A stretch of 64,000 nucleotides of DNA from an uncultured Allobosea sp. (GCF_945957345.1 NZ_CAMFKW010000025.1:1-64000), one strand, 5' to 3'; numbered from the stretch's first letter, positions 17,279 through 29,348 are shown. Notes: generated from the letters alone by a model not told the origin. Translations and numbers: made by a program.

Positions 17279-17619
17279 TCTTCTGCTCCGTCGAAGCGTG
17301 CGGTCAGCGCGATGGACGAGCGATAGAGCGCAGCTCTCGGAGCGTCAATGAAGTAATCTTTTGATATCAATGGCTTATAGTAATTTCAAGCCAGTTTGTA
17401 TTTTGATGGATTCTAATAAATCAGGCATTGCCTTGGAAAGACGGAGAGATTTCTGGCGAGACTAGGTCGTACGTCTTTAGGGTGAGACGACCTGTCGCGG
17501 CTGGGGCTCGCAGTTTCTTGTCGAACGTGAGCGCAATATCGGGTCGCGCGATGCGCAAGATGTCGTCATTCCGGGGCGTGCCGAAGGCGCGAACCCGGCA
17601 CGATCGGATGTCTCGAGCT
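17279..17619. other. Intergenic region between fbpA and DUF2865 gene
   Basis: About 340 bases, with an A+T-rich part at 17341-17430 holding the candidate fbpA promoter. The remainder, towards the stop of the DUF2865 gene, shows nothing I can identify. I looked for the alphaproteobacterial iron motifs (TGA-N9-TCA and an Irr-type box) and found no clean match. Confidence 0.5.
17361..17389 (-). promoter_or_regulatory. Candidate promoter of fbpA
   Basis: Reading the minus strand, TTGAAA (17389-17384) and TATCAA (17366-17361) are separated by 17 bases, a good sigma-70-type match 83 bases before the fbpA ATG. The -10 overlaps the perfect palindrome TTGATATCAA (17361-17370), a possible repressor site. 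The surrounding 90 bases are far more A+T rich than the window. Confidence 0.45.
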
Positions 17620-18717
17620 TTAGCGCACCGGCAGCGGGATCAGGCGCACCGGTTCGCGCGGCGTCGGCTCGACCGTGCCGCGCAGGACCGCGTCGCTGGT
17701 GAAGGCGTCGTCCTGCAACTGCGCTTCGCGAACACGCAATTGACGGCGGACGCTGCGCACCTGCGCCTCCATCCGGGAAATGCCGACCTGCTCGTCGATC
17801 TGCTTGCGCTGGGCCTTGCTCAGTTCCGCGGCGGTGCGGAAGTCGCGGAAGTCGCGCCGGCTATAGGGCCAGCTCGAACCGCCGGTGAAGGTCGAGACCT
17901 TGCCGTCGAGCACGACGCTGTCGCCCGGGCGCAAGGTGATGTCGCGAAGCAGCGAGACGCGGCGCTCGCCGGCCTGCACGATCGCGGGGCGGCAGGCGGG
18001 ATCGGCAGATTTCTCATGGCTGAAGGCCATCGGCAGGGCGCTGTAGCGCTTGCCGTCAGCGGCGACGGCATCGGCGATGCCGGTCGAGCCAGCGGCGGCC
18101 CTGAAGACCTTGACCGGAACGCCCGGATTCATCGCCTTGCAGATCGCTTCGTGAGCCTTCAGATCACTGGCCGTGCGGACATAGCCGATCGGCGCATGGA
18201 AGCCGTCGCAGAGGCGCACGCAGAAGGTCTGGGCGCGGTCTGCTGCGCCCGTCACCGCGTCGAACGATGCGGTGGCGGTGCCAGCAATCCTGGGTTGCCG
18301 GTCGGCGGATTTCCGGGCCGATTTGCGGAAGGGGTTGAGCTCAATCTGCGGCTGCACGAGTCGTCCGTCGGGCAGCATCTGCATCAGCGGCAGGCGCCAG
18401 CCATTGCCGGCAGGCGCGTAGGCACTGGCTTGTGGGGCGGCGTGGGTCGAGGTGTAGGCCGCGTTTCGCAGACGGGCCTGCTCGGTCTGGCGTGCGATTT
18501 CCCGGATGTTGGCTTCGCGCGCGTCGTCGTTCTCGGCCAGGACCATCGATGCCGTCAGCACCATGCCGCCGGAGCCGAGCACGACACCGAGCGCGGCAAG
18601 CGCCAGCAGGCGGCCCGCAGGGTTGCGCCTTGCAATCTTCGTCTTGCCGGAAACGGCAGCCAGAACCTCGCCGTCGCGGGCAAAAACCCGCGCCGGGACT
18701 TCACGGACACGCAACAT
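17620..18717 (-). CDS. DUF2865 domain protein
   Basis: A 365-aa protein with the DUF2865 signature FCVRLCDGFHAPIGYVRTASDLKAHEAICKAMNPGVPVKVF in the middle, with three conserved cysteines. One hydrophobic segment at about residues 34-60 (LLALAALGVVLGSGGMVLTASMVLA) suggests a membrane anchor or uncleaved signal, so the bulk should be periplasmic. A charged helical stretch near the C-terminus (AELSKAQRKQIDEQVGISRMEAQVRSVRRQLRVREAQ) could be coiled coil. The family is typical of Rhizobiales and has no known function. It stands alone on the minus strand. Confidence 0.82.
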   Translation of the reverse strand: MLRVREVPARVFARDGEVLAAVSGKTKIARRNPAGRLLALAALGVVLGSGGMVLTASMVLAENDDAREANIREIARQTEQARLRNAAYTSTHAAPQASAYAPAGNGWRLPLMQMLPDGRLVQPQIELNPFRKSARKSADRQPRIAGTATASFDAVTGAADRAQTFCVRLCDGFHAPIGYVRTASDLKAHEAICKAMNPGVPVKVFRAAAGSTGIADAVAADGKRYSALPMAFSHEKSADPACRPAIVQAGERRVSLLRDITLRPGDSVVLDGKVSTFTGGSSWPYSRRDFRDFRTAAELSKAQRKQIDEQVGISRMEAQVRSVRRQLRVREAQLQDDAFTSDAVLRGTVEPTPREPVRLIPLPVR

Positions 18718-18859
18718 CGCGTCACTCCAAACTACGCTTGTCCACCGTCCGCCGCCATTCGGGGTGTAGTTTACTTTTCGTTAAGCTTCAACGGCTTCGG
18801 GTCCGCCGCCGGCGGAAAGAGACGGAATGCTTAACGGGAGCGCAGCCTGAAGCGGCTGC

Positions 18860-19270
18860 TCAGAGCACGGCGACGAGGATGCCGAGCCACATGCAGAACA
18901 GCGCGAGCACGCCGATGCCGTAGACCGCGCCGCGCAGGCGCAGCTTGTTGGGGCCGATATGGATCAGCGTGTGGACGACGCGGGTCGCCACGTAGAGCCA
19001 GGCGAGAACCGCCATGACATAGCCGGTGGCGCCCGTCGCCATCGCCAGCATGATCAGCGCGAAGAAGACGACCGGCGTTTCGAATTGGTTGGTGAAGTTC
19101 GCCGAGGCGAGCCGGGCCGGGACGGGGTAGCGCTCGGTCGAGACCGTGACCTCGTCGGGGCGGACGGCGCCGCTGGTGAAGGCGGTCTTGCGGCGCAGCG
19201 CCAGGATGACGCCGACGACGAAGATCCAGAAAATCATCGCCAGCGTCGGATAGATCAGCTTGAGAGTCAT
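18860..19270 (-). CDS. MAPEG family membrane protein
   Basis: A 136-aa four-helix membrane protein of the MAPEG family (eicosanoid/glutathione metabolism type). The typical motif NFTNQFETPVVFFALIMLA lies in the middle, followed by AWLYVATRVVHTLIHIGPNK. Eukaryotic members conjugate glutathione; the substrates of bacterial ones are mostly unknown. It is upstream of the DUF2865 gene on the same strand but about 140 bases away, so joint transcription is uncertain. Confidence 0.88.
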   Translation of the reverse strand: MTLKLIYPTLAMIFWIFVVGVILALRRKTAFTSGAVRPDEVTVSTERYPVPARLASANFTNQFETPVVFFALIMLAMATGATGYVMAVLAWLYVATRVVHTLIHIGPNKLRLRGAVYGIGVLALFCMWLGILVAVL

Positions 19271-19340
19271 GGTCGCGCGTCGCCTCTTGCAGCACTGCCT
19301 GAGTTAAGCCGGGTCAGTGCTGCACGAAGCTTGCGTGGAC

Positions 19341-20867
<1,527 letters not shown>

Positions 20868-20957
20868 TCAAGGGGGGCAGGGCGAGAGGCCCAATGCCGA
20901 GTTGACGAGGCCCGTTAGCATGCGCGGGCTGAGACCGCTAGTGCGCGGTCAGGATTC

Positions 20958-20972
20958 TTTTGCAGTGCAAAA
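20958..20972. promoter_or_regulatory. Palindromic operator-like site upstream of guaB
   Basis: Perfect 15-base palindrome TTTTGCAGTGCAAAA, 124 bases upstream of the guaB ATG and 127 bases from the end of the next gene upstream. A second inverted repeat GACCGC/GCGGTC lies nearby at 20933-20950. The form suggests a dimeric repressor site; the regulator is unknown. The neighbouring gene on the other side ends here, so guaB is the likely target. Confidence 0.4.
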
Positions 20973-21098
20973 CGGCCGGGCGCGCATAACCGCCCGTCCG
21001 GCATATGAAGCGGACCGTGCCCCAGCGCCCCTGTCAGCCAAGGCCGCCCAGCGGCTGCGGTGAACCGCCCTGATCGGATCAGCCTATTCCGCCAGCGA

Positions 21099-21416
21099 TC
21101 AGCGCCCGATTGCGGGCTGCATCACGCTCTCCGGCTTTACCCCGAAGCAGCCCCAATCGAAGAATTCGCGACCGGCAGCATTGGCCAGATTCTGGCAGCT
21201 CTGCAGGTGGATGCAGGCGTCGTACTGGATGCTGGCGGCGGCCCCGCCCGGGTCGGCCTTGAACGGGCAGGCGGAGCGCCAGACGGCTGGGGCTGCTGCT
21301 GCGGGGGCAGTCGCCGCCGCTCCATAGGAGAGCCCAGCCAGCACCGCCAGGGCTGCGATGCGCGTGCCGAGCGAAAGCCGGCGAGGACCGGTCAAAACAT
21401 CTGAAATATGCGTCAT
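21099..21416 (-). CDS. Small exported protein with four cysteines
   Basis: A 105-aa protein I do not recognise. Residues 1-42 form a signal peptide with an Ala-rich hydrophobic core. The mature part of about 60 residues has four cysteines (50, 68, 74 and 90), enough for two disulfides, in a compact sequence with DACIHLQSCQNLANAAGREFFDWGC. A strong GGAGAAG ribosome site precedes the ATG. It has its own unit, with no close same-strand neighbour other than guaB 264 bases downstream. Likely periplasmic. Confidence 0.65.
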   Translation of the reverse strand: MTHISDVLTGPRRLSLGTRIAALAVLAGLSYGAAATAPAAAAPAVWRSACPFKADPGGAAASIQYDACIHLQSCQNLANAAGREFFDWGCFGVKPESVMQPAIGR

Positions 21417-21701
21417 AGTGCTTCTCCGCAGTTGGCGGCGCGCGCCCCTCGCGACGGCCCGGCGCAACCGGACACCCCAAAAATGGTGCTGCTGCGAGGG
21501 CCGCAGCAGTGAGACAAACGCATGGCGGCATTGTGCTTGTTGCCGAGCCATCAGTCTCATGCATAGCGGAAGCGCGCAGGCGGCGGGCAAATCGGGGGTC
21601 GGAGCGTGATTTCGCTCTCGTCACCTGCCGTGCATGCGATTAATAGCCGAGCTTATGATTTCAAGCGCGCCTAATTTGTCCAGGCGTGGAAGGTTCGACC
21701 C

Positions 21702-23141
21702 GTGCAGCGCGCCAAACTCCTCCCCCTGATCGTCGCTTGCGCGCTGTTCATGGAGAATACCGATTCGACGGTGATCGCGACCTCGCTACCGGTGATCGCG
21801 AAATCCCTCGGCGAGGACCCGATCGCGCTGAAGCTGGCGCTGACCTCCTATCTCGTCAGCCTCGCCGTCTTCATCCCGATCTCCGGCTGGATGGCGGATC
21901 GTTTCGGTGCCCGGACGATCTTCCGCTCGGCGCTTGTCGTCTTCCTGGCCGGCTCGATCCTGTGCGCGGTGTCGAATTCGCTCGGCGCCTTCGTCGGCGC
22001 GCGCTTCATCCAGGGCATGGGCGGGGCGATGATGGTGCCGGTCGGGCGCCTCGTCATCCTGCGCAGCGTCAGCAAGTCGGAAATCGTCGGCGCGCTCGCC
22101 TATCTGACGATTCCAGCCCTGGTCGGCCCGGTCGTCGGACCGCCGCTCGGCGGCTTCATCACGACCTATTTCGACTGGCGCTGGATCTTCTTCATCAACA
22201 TCCCGATCGGTCTCGTCGGCATCGTGCTGGCGAGCCTGTTCTTCGAGGATATCCGCGAGGAGGATGTGCCGCCCCTCGATATCCGCGGTTTCCTGCTGTC
22301 CTCCTTCGGCTTCGCCGCCCTGATGCTCGGGCTCAATACCGGCGGGCGACATCTCGTGCCGGAGGCGGTGTCCTATGGCTGCGTATTGGGCGGCGCGGCT
22401 GCGCTACTGGCCTATTGGTTCCATGCGCAACGCGTGCCTTACCCGGTGCTCAACCTGTCGCTGTTCCGCATTCCGACCTTCCGGATCGGCGTGATCGGCG
22501 GCTCGATCTTCCGGACAGGCATCGGCGCCATCCCCTTCCTGCTACCGCTGATGCTGCAACTCGGCTTCGGCCTGGATGCGCTGCAGTCCGGATTGATCAC
22601 CTTCGCCTCGGCGGCCGGGGCACTGATCATGAAGACGCTGGCGAAGACGATCCTGGCGCGCTTCGGCTTCCGTGGAGTGCTGACCGTCAACGCCGTGATC
22701 GGCGCCGCCTTCCTGGCCGCCTCCGGCCTGTTCACGCCGGCGACGCCGCACGCGATCATGCTGTCCATGCTGCTGGTCGGCGGCTGCTTCCGCTCGCTGC
22801 AATTCACCGGCATCAACGCGCTGAGCTATGCCGACGTCTCCAACCGCGAGATGTCGAGCGCCACCAGCCTGTCGAGCGTCGCGCAACAGCTCTCGTTGAG
22901 CATCGGCGTCACGATCGGCGCTTTCGCGCTGGAGACCACCCATATGCTTCACGGCGGCAAGACGCTTGCTGCCGGCGATTTCTGGCCGGCCTTCCTGATC
23001 GTGGGCCTCGTCTCGGCCTCATCGGCGCTATGGATGATGCAGCTCGACCCGAATGCCGGTGCCGAAGTCTCGGGCCATGTGCCGGTCAGCGCGCGCAAGA
23101 TCACGGCCGAAGCGATCGCGGAGCAGAAGCCGCTGGATTGA
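21702..23141 (+). CDS. MFS multidrug exporter, DHA2 (EmrB-like) family
   Basis: A 479-aa proton-coupled exporter with the fourteen-helix DHA2 pattern. Visible signatures are DSTVIATSLPVIAKSL in helix 1, GWMADRFGARTIFRSAL (motif A) and PALVGPVVGPPLGGFITTYFDWRWIFFINIPIG (motif C region). It starts at a GTG with GGAAGG 8 bases upstream. No periplasmic adaptor or outer-membrane gene is adjacent, so it probably exports on its own. Substrate unknown. Confidence 0.9.
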   Translation: MQRAKLLPLIVACALFMENTDSTVIATSLPVIAKSLGEDPIALKLALTSYLVSLAVFIPISGWMADRFGARTIFRSALVVFLAGSILCAVSNSLGAFVGARFIQGMGGAMMVPVGRLVILRSVSKSEIVGALAYLTIPALVGPVVGPPLGGFITTYFDWRWIFFINIPIGLVGIVLASLFFEDIREEDVPPLDIRGFLLSSFGFAALMLGLNTGGRHLVPEAVSYGCVLGGAAALLAYWFHAQRVPYPVLNLSLFRIPTFRIGVIGGSIFRTGIGAIPFLLPLMLQLGFGLDALQSGLITFASAAGALIMKTLAKTILARFGFRGVLTVNAVIGAAFLAASGLFTPATPHAIMLSMLLVGGCFRSLQFTGINALSYADVSNREMSSATSLSSVAQQLSLSIGVTIGAFALETTHMLHGGKTLAAGDFWPAFLIVGLVSASSALWMMQLDPNAGAEVSGHVPVSARKITAEAIAEQKPLD

Positions 23142-23169
23142 GCTCTCGCTCGTCACGGCCGAAAAGCGT

Positions 23170-23193
23170 CTGCATGGATCAGGTTCCATGCAG
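23170..23193 (+). promoter_or_regulatory. Hairpin before the small membrane protein gene
   Basis: CTGCATGGA (23170-23178) pairs with TCCATGCAG (23185-23193), lying between the MFS stop and the next gene's GAGGA ribosome site at 23201. It lacks a T run. It could separate expression of the two genes or shield the ribosome site. Confidence 0.4.
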
Positions 23194-23208
23194 CGGCGCG
23201 GAGGAACG

Positions 23209-23607
23209 ATGCGAAAGGGCTGGCTTTCCTGGCTCGGCTATTGCGTCCTGATCGCGGCATTGCCGCTGGCCATGCTGGGAGCCGTCTCCGAAGCGAACGA
23301 ATACCGCGCGATGGGCGTCGACGCGCTCGACTGCGACGGGCCGCTCGGCGTGCTTCTCTTCTCGGTCCCTGCCATCCTGATCTATGCGGCCGGCGGGATC
23401 CTCAACGCGCGTCGGTTCCGGCGCCGTCGCTCGGCCATGGTGGCCTGCCTCTGCGGGCTGATATGCGTGCCGCTGACGGTCAACATCGGGGCCGCATTGC
23501 GCGAGAGCAACCGCCCGGATGTTCGGGACGGCTGCCGTTCCGCTACTGCTCAGTCGGTGGCGCCCTCGGTGTCGCGCTTACGACGATACCCCGTCGCCAG
23601 CACGTAG
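23209..23607 (+). CDS. Small membrane protein, unknown function
   Basis: A 132-aa protein with three hydrophobic segments: WLSWLGYCVLIAALPLAMLGAV, GVLLFSVPAILIYAAGGIL and AMVACLCGLICVPLTVNIGAAL. The ATG has GAGGA 5 bases before it. The last 19 codons (after SNRPDVRDGC) overlap the 3' end of convergent rlmE by 58 bases; that tail is basic and low in hydrophobic residues and could be a fortuitous read-through of the rlmE region. I recognise no family. Confidence 0.6.
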   Translation: MRKGWLSWLGYCVLIAALPLAMLGAVSEANEYRAMGVDALDCDGPLGVLLFSVPAILIYAAGGILNARRFRRRRSAMVACLCGLICVPLTVNIGAALRESNRPDVRDGCRSATAQSVAPSVSRLRRYPVAST

Positions 23608-24284
23608 AGCTCCGATGAATCCGCGCGGCTTGCCGCCGGCTTGACGTTACGGACGGTGGTGAAGTCGCGCTTCAGCCCGGTGAGAAGCTCGGCGCTGTCC
23701 CCGCCCTGGAACAGCTTGGCCAGAAAGAAGCCGCCCGGCGCCAGCACGCCATGGGCGAATTCGACGGCGGCTTCGGCCAACGCGATGATCTTGAGATGGT
23801 CGGTCTTCTTGTGGCCAGTGGTGTTGGCGGCCATGTCCGACATCACGCCGTCAGCGCGGCCGCCAAGACGCTCGGTCAGCAGGGCAGGCGCTTCCTCGGC
23901 CATGAAATCCATCTGGATCAGGTCGACACCGGGGATCGGGTCGACGGCCAGCAGGTCGATACCGACGATATGGCCCTTGCCCTGCTCCAGACCGATGCGC
24001 TTGGCGGCGATCTGGCACCAGCCGCCCGGCGCGCAGCCGAGATCGACCAGCCGCTGCCCGGGCTTGAGGAACTTGTAGCGGTCGTCCATCTCCTCGAGCT
24101 TGAAGGCAGCACGCGAGCGATAGCCCATCTCCCGGGCCCGCTTCACATAGGGGTCGTTGAGCTGGCGCTCGAGCCAGAGCTGCGAGGAATGCTTGAGCTT
24201 GCCGGCCTTCTTGACCTTGACGCGCATGTCGCGCGCGCCGGCAGGCTTGCCGCCGGTGTTGCCGCCCGATTTTCCGGTACTCAT
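23550..24284 (-). CDS. rlmE: 23S rRNA (uridine-2'-O)-methyltransferase (RlmE/FtsJ)
   Basis: Methylates U2552 of 23S rRNA in the A-loop using S-adenosylmethionine. The 244-aa product has the SAM site VDLGCAPGGWCQ and the catalytic tetrad K-D-K-E visible in RSRAAFKL, VMSDMAANTTG, FLAKLF and SSELYV. The N-terminus (MSTGKSGGNTGGK) is a basic, Gly-rich extension. It lies 10 bases downstream of the ppx gene on the same strand, so the two are probably co-transcribed, an arrangement common in alphaproteobacteria. Confidence 0.95.
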   Translation of the reverse strand: MSTGKSGGNTGGKPAGARDMRVKVKKAGKLKHSSQLWLERQLNDPYVKRAREMGYRSRAAFKLEEMDDRYKFLKPGQRLVDLGCAPGGWCQIAAKRIGLEQGKGHIVGIDLLAVDPIPGVDLIQMDFMAEEAPALLTERLGGRADGVMSDMAANTTGHKKTDHLKIIALAEAAVEFAHGVLAPGGFFLAKLFQGGDSAELLTGLKRDFTTVRNVKPAASRADSSELYVLATGYRRKRDTEGATD

Positions 24285-24294
24285 TGTGTCGAAC

Positions 24295-25416
24295 CTATTT
24301 CCGCCGCCACCAGGCGCGGTCCTCATGCATCATGCGCAGCAGGATGCCCTCGCGCAGGCCGCGATCGGCGATGCGGACGCGCTCGCTCGGGAATGCGCGA
24401 CGGATCGCCTCGAAGATCGCGCAGCCCGCCAGAACCAGATCGGCACGCTCGCGGCCGATGCAGGCATTCGCCGCCCGGGCGGCATAGTCCATCTCGATCA
24501 GGCGGTCGATGACCGTGAGGATATCACGCTGATGCATCCACAGCCCGTCGACCTCCCGCCGGTCATAGCGCGGCAGGTCGAGATGGATGCCGGCGACGGT
24601 TGTGACCGTGCCGGAGGTGCCGAGCAGATGGAAGCTGCGGGCGTCGCGGGCTCCCGCGGCCTTCTTCGCGAAGGGGGCGAGTGCCTGCGTGCAATCCTCG
24701 ACCATGCGCTCGAAGAGTTCGCGGCTGACCTCGATGCCGCCATAGCGTTCGGCAACCGTGACGACGCCGATCGGCAGCGAGGCCCACTCGCGAATACGGG
24801 CGGCAGGGTCACGCGCCTCGCTGCGGCCGCCAAGCCAGATGATCTCGGTCGAGCCGCCGCCAATGTCGAAGACGATGACGCTTTCGGCCGCGGGATCGGC
24901 CAGAGCCGCGCAGCCGGAGACGGCGAGCGCGGCTTCCGTGCGCTGATCGATGACCTCCAGCGACAATTCAGCCTCGGCTGCGACGCGGCGGATGAAGTCG
25001 AGCCCGTTGGTGGCGGCGCGGCAGGCTTCCGTCGTCACCAGCCGGGCGCGGGTGACACCGCGATTCGCCATCTTGCCGCGGCAGATCTTCAGCGCCTCGA
25101 CGGCGCGGTCCATGGCGGCGTCGGCGAGGCGGCTGCTCGCGGCCAGGCCTTCGCCGAGGCGGACGATACGGGAGAAGGCATCGACGACGCGGAAGCCGTG
25201 CTGCGCTGGGCGGGCAATCAGGAGGCGGCAATTATTGGTGCCGAGATCGAGCGCGGCATAGGTCGCGCCCGGCGGGCGCGGGGCGGGCTGAACGAAGCTC
25301 TTGAAGGGCGCCGGCGTGCCAGACGGAACGGCGCCGGTCCGCTGCGGATCGGCGTCATACCGCTGCGGCCGCGCGGCAGGCGCGACTTCCCGTTGTTGCC
25401 GGTCCTTGACCGCCAC
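24295..25416 (-). CDS. ppx: Exopolyphosphatase / pppGpp phosphatase (Ppx/GppA family)
   Basis: Hydrolyses polyphosphate or pppGpp to ppGpp, tuning phosphate stores and the stringent response. The 373-aa product has the ASKHA-fold phosphate loops ALDLGTNNCRLLIA and FDIGGGSTEIIW plus LGTSGTVTTVAG. The GTG start has AAGGGA 8 bases upstream; longer in-frame sequence upstream is not conserved. A charged and Pro-rich N-terminal extension of about 45 residues precedes the domain. Which substrate dominates cannot be told from the sequence. Confidence 0.92.
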   Translation of the reverse strand: MAVKDRQQREVAPAARPQRYDADPQRTGAVPSGTPAPFKSFVQPAPRPPGATYAALDLGTNNCRLLIARPAQHGFRVVDAFSRIVRLGEGLAASSRLADAAMDRAVEALKICRGKMANRGVTRARLVTTEACRAATNGLDFIRRVAAEAELSLEVIDQRTEAALAVSGCAALADPAAESVIVFDIGGGSTEIIWLGGRSEARDPAARIREWASLPIGVVTVAERYGGIEVSRELFERMVEDCTQALAPFAKKAAGARDARSFHLLGTSGTVTTVAGIHLDLPRYDRREVDGLWMHQRDILTVIDRLIEMDYAARAANACIGRERADLVLAGCAIFEAIRRAFPSERVRIADRGLREGILLRMMHEDRAWWRRK

Positions 25417-25636
25417 CGATCCAATCCCTTGACCTGCCCGATGCCAATGGCGCGGGCAGGGGTCGCGGCCCCGCACGACCCTGCTTCTTCATGAGCTAAC
25501 TACAGGGCAAGCGTCATGCCAAGCAGAACCTTGCCCGGCAGGAGGCTTGCTCGATACCCGGGTGGCTACACGCTTGCGCGAGGACCGGCTGATCGGCCAG
25601 TCTCCGCCGACTTGAGAGACCGGGCAGGGAACCGAC

Positions 25637-27130
<1,494 letters not shown>

Positions 27131-27139
<9 letters not shown>

Positions 27140-28297
27140 GAAGGGCAGCCAGCGCCGCTCAGCCGAGGACGCCACGGCGCATTCGATGAAGCGCACGCCG
27201 CGCGCGCCGTCGCTCACCGTCGGATAATCGGCGTCGAGCGGATCGGCCGTCGTGCCGGCCTTGCGGGTGCGGATATCGGCGAAGACGCCGCGATAGATAT
27301 TGGCGAAGGCCTCGATGAAGCCTTCGGGATGTCCCGCCGGGATGCGGCCGGCGCGCCGCGCCGATTCGCAGAGCCAGGGCGAGGCGCGCGTGAAAATCTC
27401 GGTCGGCCCCTCGCGGCGGTGATGGACGAGCCGATTCGGCTCCTCTTGCCGCCATTCCAGCGTGCCGTTCTCGCCGGAGACGCGCAGGCGCAGATCGTTC
27501 TCCAGCCCGGCATTGACCTGCGAGGCGACGAGCACGCCGCGCGCGCCGCCCTTGAAGCGCAGCAGCATGCTGGTGTCGTCATCGAGCGCACGGCCGGGCA
27601 CCAAGGCGCCAAGATCGGCGACCAATTCCTCGATCTGAAGTCCGGTTACGGTCGAGACGAGATTCTCGGCATGGGAGCCGATATCGCCGAGCGCGCCGGC
27701 GATACCACTGCGGGCCGGGTCGGTGCGCCAGCTCGCCTGCTTGTTGCCGGTCGTCTCCAGCGCTGTCGCGAGCCAGCCCTGATTATACTCGACCACGACC
27801 TTGCGGATGCGGCCGAGCGCGCCCGAGCGCACCATCTCGCGCGCCTGCCGGACCATCGGGTAGCCGGTGTAGTTGTAGGTAACGCCGAAGACCGTGCCGC
27901 GTTTGGCGACCGTCTCGACCAGCGTCGTGGCCTGCTGGCCGGTATGGGTCAGCGGCTTGTCGCAGACGACATGGAAGCCGGCTTCCGCAAAAGCCTGCGC
28001 GATCGGAAAATGCGTGTCGGTCGGCGTGACGATGACCACGAGATCGACGCGCTCCGCCGCCGAGCGGGCGAGCTCGGCTTCGAGCAAGGCCTGCCAGCTC
28101 GCGTGATTATGCTCGTCGGCCAGCCCAAGAGCACGCCCGGATTCGCGGGCGCGCTCGGGGGTCGAGGAGAGCGCGCCTGCGACCAATTCCGCTTGCCCGT
28201 CGAGCGCGATGGCATGGCGGTGCACGGCGCCGATGAAGGCATCGCGGCCGCCGCCGATCATGGCATAGCGCAGCTTGGGCGCGGGTTCGTCGTTCAT
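27131..28297 (-). CDS. Gfo/Idh/MocA family oxidoreductase
   Basis: A 388-aa NAD(P)-dependent sugar or polyol dehydrogenase. The Rossmann start is [24 protein letters not shown], then [32 protein letters not shown] with the catalytic Lys in CDKPLT. The C-terminal half is the beta-sheet substrate domain ([25 protein letters not shown]). It is the last gene of a sugar ABC transporter operon and converges on glpK with a 9-base overlap. Together with the divergent isomerase it suggests a pathway for an unidentified sugar or polyol. Confidence 0.9.
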
Positions 28298-28323
28298 CGC
28301 GTGACCTGATGCTCTCGGAGATG

Positions 28324-28347
28324 CGGCCGCCGCCGTAGCGGCGGCCG
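28324..28347 (-). promoter_or_regulatory. Strong GC hairpin between binding-protein and dehydrogenase genes
   Basis: CGGCCGCCGC (28324-28333) pairs perfectly with GCGGCGGCCG (28338-28347) around a CGTA loop. It lies 16 bases after the stop of the sugar-binding-protein gene and 27 bases before the dehydrogenase start. Such a stem could protect the upstream message end and lower expression of the next gene. Confidence 0.6.
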
Positions 28348-28362
28348 ATGGGTATTATCCGC

Positions 28363-29325
28363 TCAGAACGGCGAGTCGGGATGGTAGAACTCCTTGGCGT
28401 TGCTCTTGTCGATCAGCACCGAGGGGATGATCGTGGTCGCCGGCAGTTTCTCGCCTTTCAGGCGAGCTTCCGCCGTCAGCTTGATCGATTCATAGATGAA
28501 TTTCGGGGAATAGCTGACATTGGCCTGGATGCGCGGGTCCTTGCCATCGAGGATGATCTTGATCATGTCCTTGGCCCCGGCGCCGCCGAAAATTACCTTG
28601 ATATCCTTGCGTCCGGCCTGGTCGATGGCGCGGATCGCGCCGAAGGCCATGTCGTCATCGGCCGCCCAGAAGGCGTCGATATCCTTGAAGCGCGTCAGGA
28701 AGTCCTGCGTGACCTTGTAGGCGTCGTCGCGGTTCCAGTTGGCGTATTTGGCATCGAGCAGCTTGATATCGGGATGGCCCTTCAGCACGCCGCTGAACGC
28801 GTCCATGCGCTCGTTGTCGAGCGTGGTCGGAATGCCGCGGAGCGCTACGACATTGCCTTTGCCGTTCAGCGTCTTGGCGATGTACTCGGCCGGGATCTTG
28901 CCGAAGGCGGTGTTGTCGCCGGCGACATAGGCATCCTGCGCCGAGGTGTCGGTCAGGCCGCGGTCAACGACCGTCACATAGGCGCCCTTGGCCTTCACAT
29001 TGGCGACCGGCCGGGTCAGCGCCGCCGATTCGAAGGGGAAGACGACGAGCGCGTTGATCTTGGTGACCGCGCTCAGGTCCTGGAGCTGGTTGGCCTGCTC
29101 GGTCGCGTTGGCGGCGGTGCGGATGGTGATCTTGAGGTCCTTGTGCTTGGCCTCGAGATCCTTCTTCGCCTGGTTCGCCCAGTAGTTGATGCCGCCCATG
29201 AAGCTGTGCGTCGCGGCGGGAATGGAGACACCGAGATTGACGGGTTCGGCCGCGGCGCTCGTCGCTGCGAAGGCGAGGCCCGCGGCGGTGGCGAGCATGA
29301 GGCTGCGTCTGGTCTGCTTGGACAT
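28363..29325 (-). CDS. Sugar ABC transporter substrate-binding protein
   Basis: A 320-aa periplasmic binding protein of the ribose/galactose (Peripla_BP_4) type. Signal peptide residues 1-26 (LMLATAAGLAFAATSAAAE). The mature protein opens with NLGVSIPAATHSFMGGINYWANQAKK and contains TVVDRGLTDTSAQDAYVAGDNTAFG and DAFWAADDDMAFGAIRAID. GGGAGAG precedes the ATG. It sits between two strong palindromes within the operon, one upstream (29349-29466) and one downstream (28324-28347). Substrate not predictable by eye. Confidence 0.93.
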   Translation of the reverse strand: MSKQTRRSLMLATAAGLAFAATSAAAEPVNLGVSIPAATHSFMGGINYWANQAKKDLEAKHKDLKITIRTAANATEQANQLQDLSAVTKINALVVFPFESAALTRPVANVKAKGAYVTVVDRGLTDTSAQDAYVAGDNTAFGKIPAEYIAKTLNGKGNVVALRGIPTTLDNERMDAFSGVLKGHPDIKLLDAKYANWNRDDAYKVTQDFLTRFKDIDAFWAADDDMAFGAIRAIDQAGRKDIKVIFGGAGAKDMIKIILDGKDPRIQANVSYSPKFIYESIKLTAEARLKGEKLPATTIIPSVLIDKSNAKEFYHPDSPF

Positions 29326-29348
29326 CGCTTCTCTCCCTGGTGGACCGC

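Noticed and set aside
17341..17430. Fur/RirA/Irr iron box upstream of fbpA
   Set aside because: I tested the spacing for TGA-N9-TCA and for an Irr-type dyad and found no clean match.
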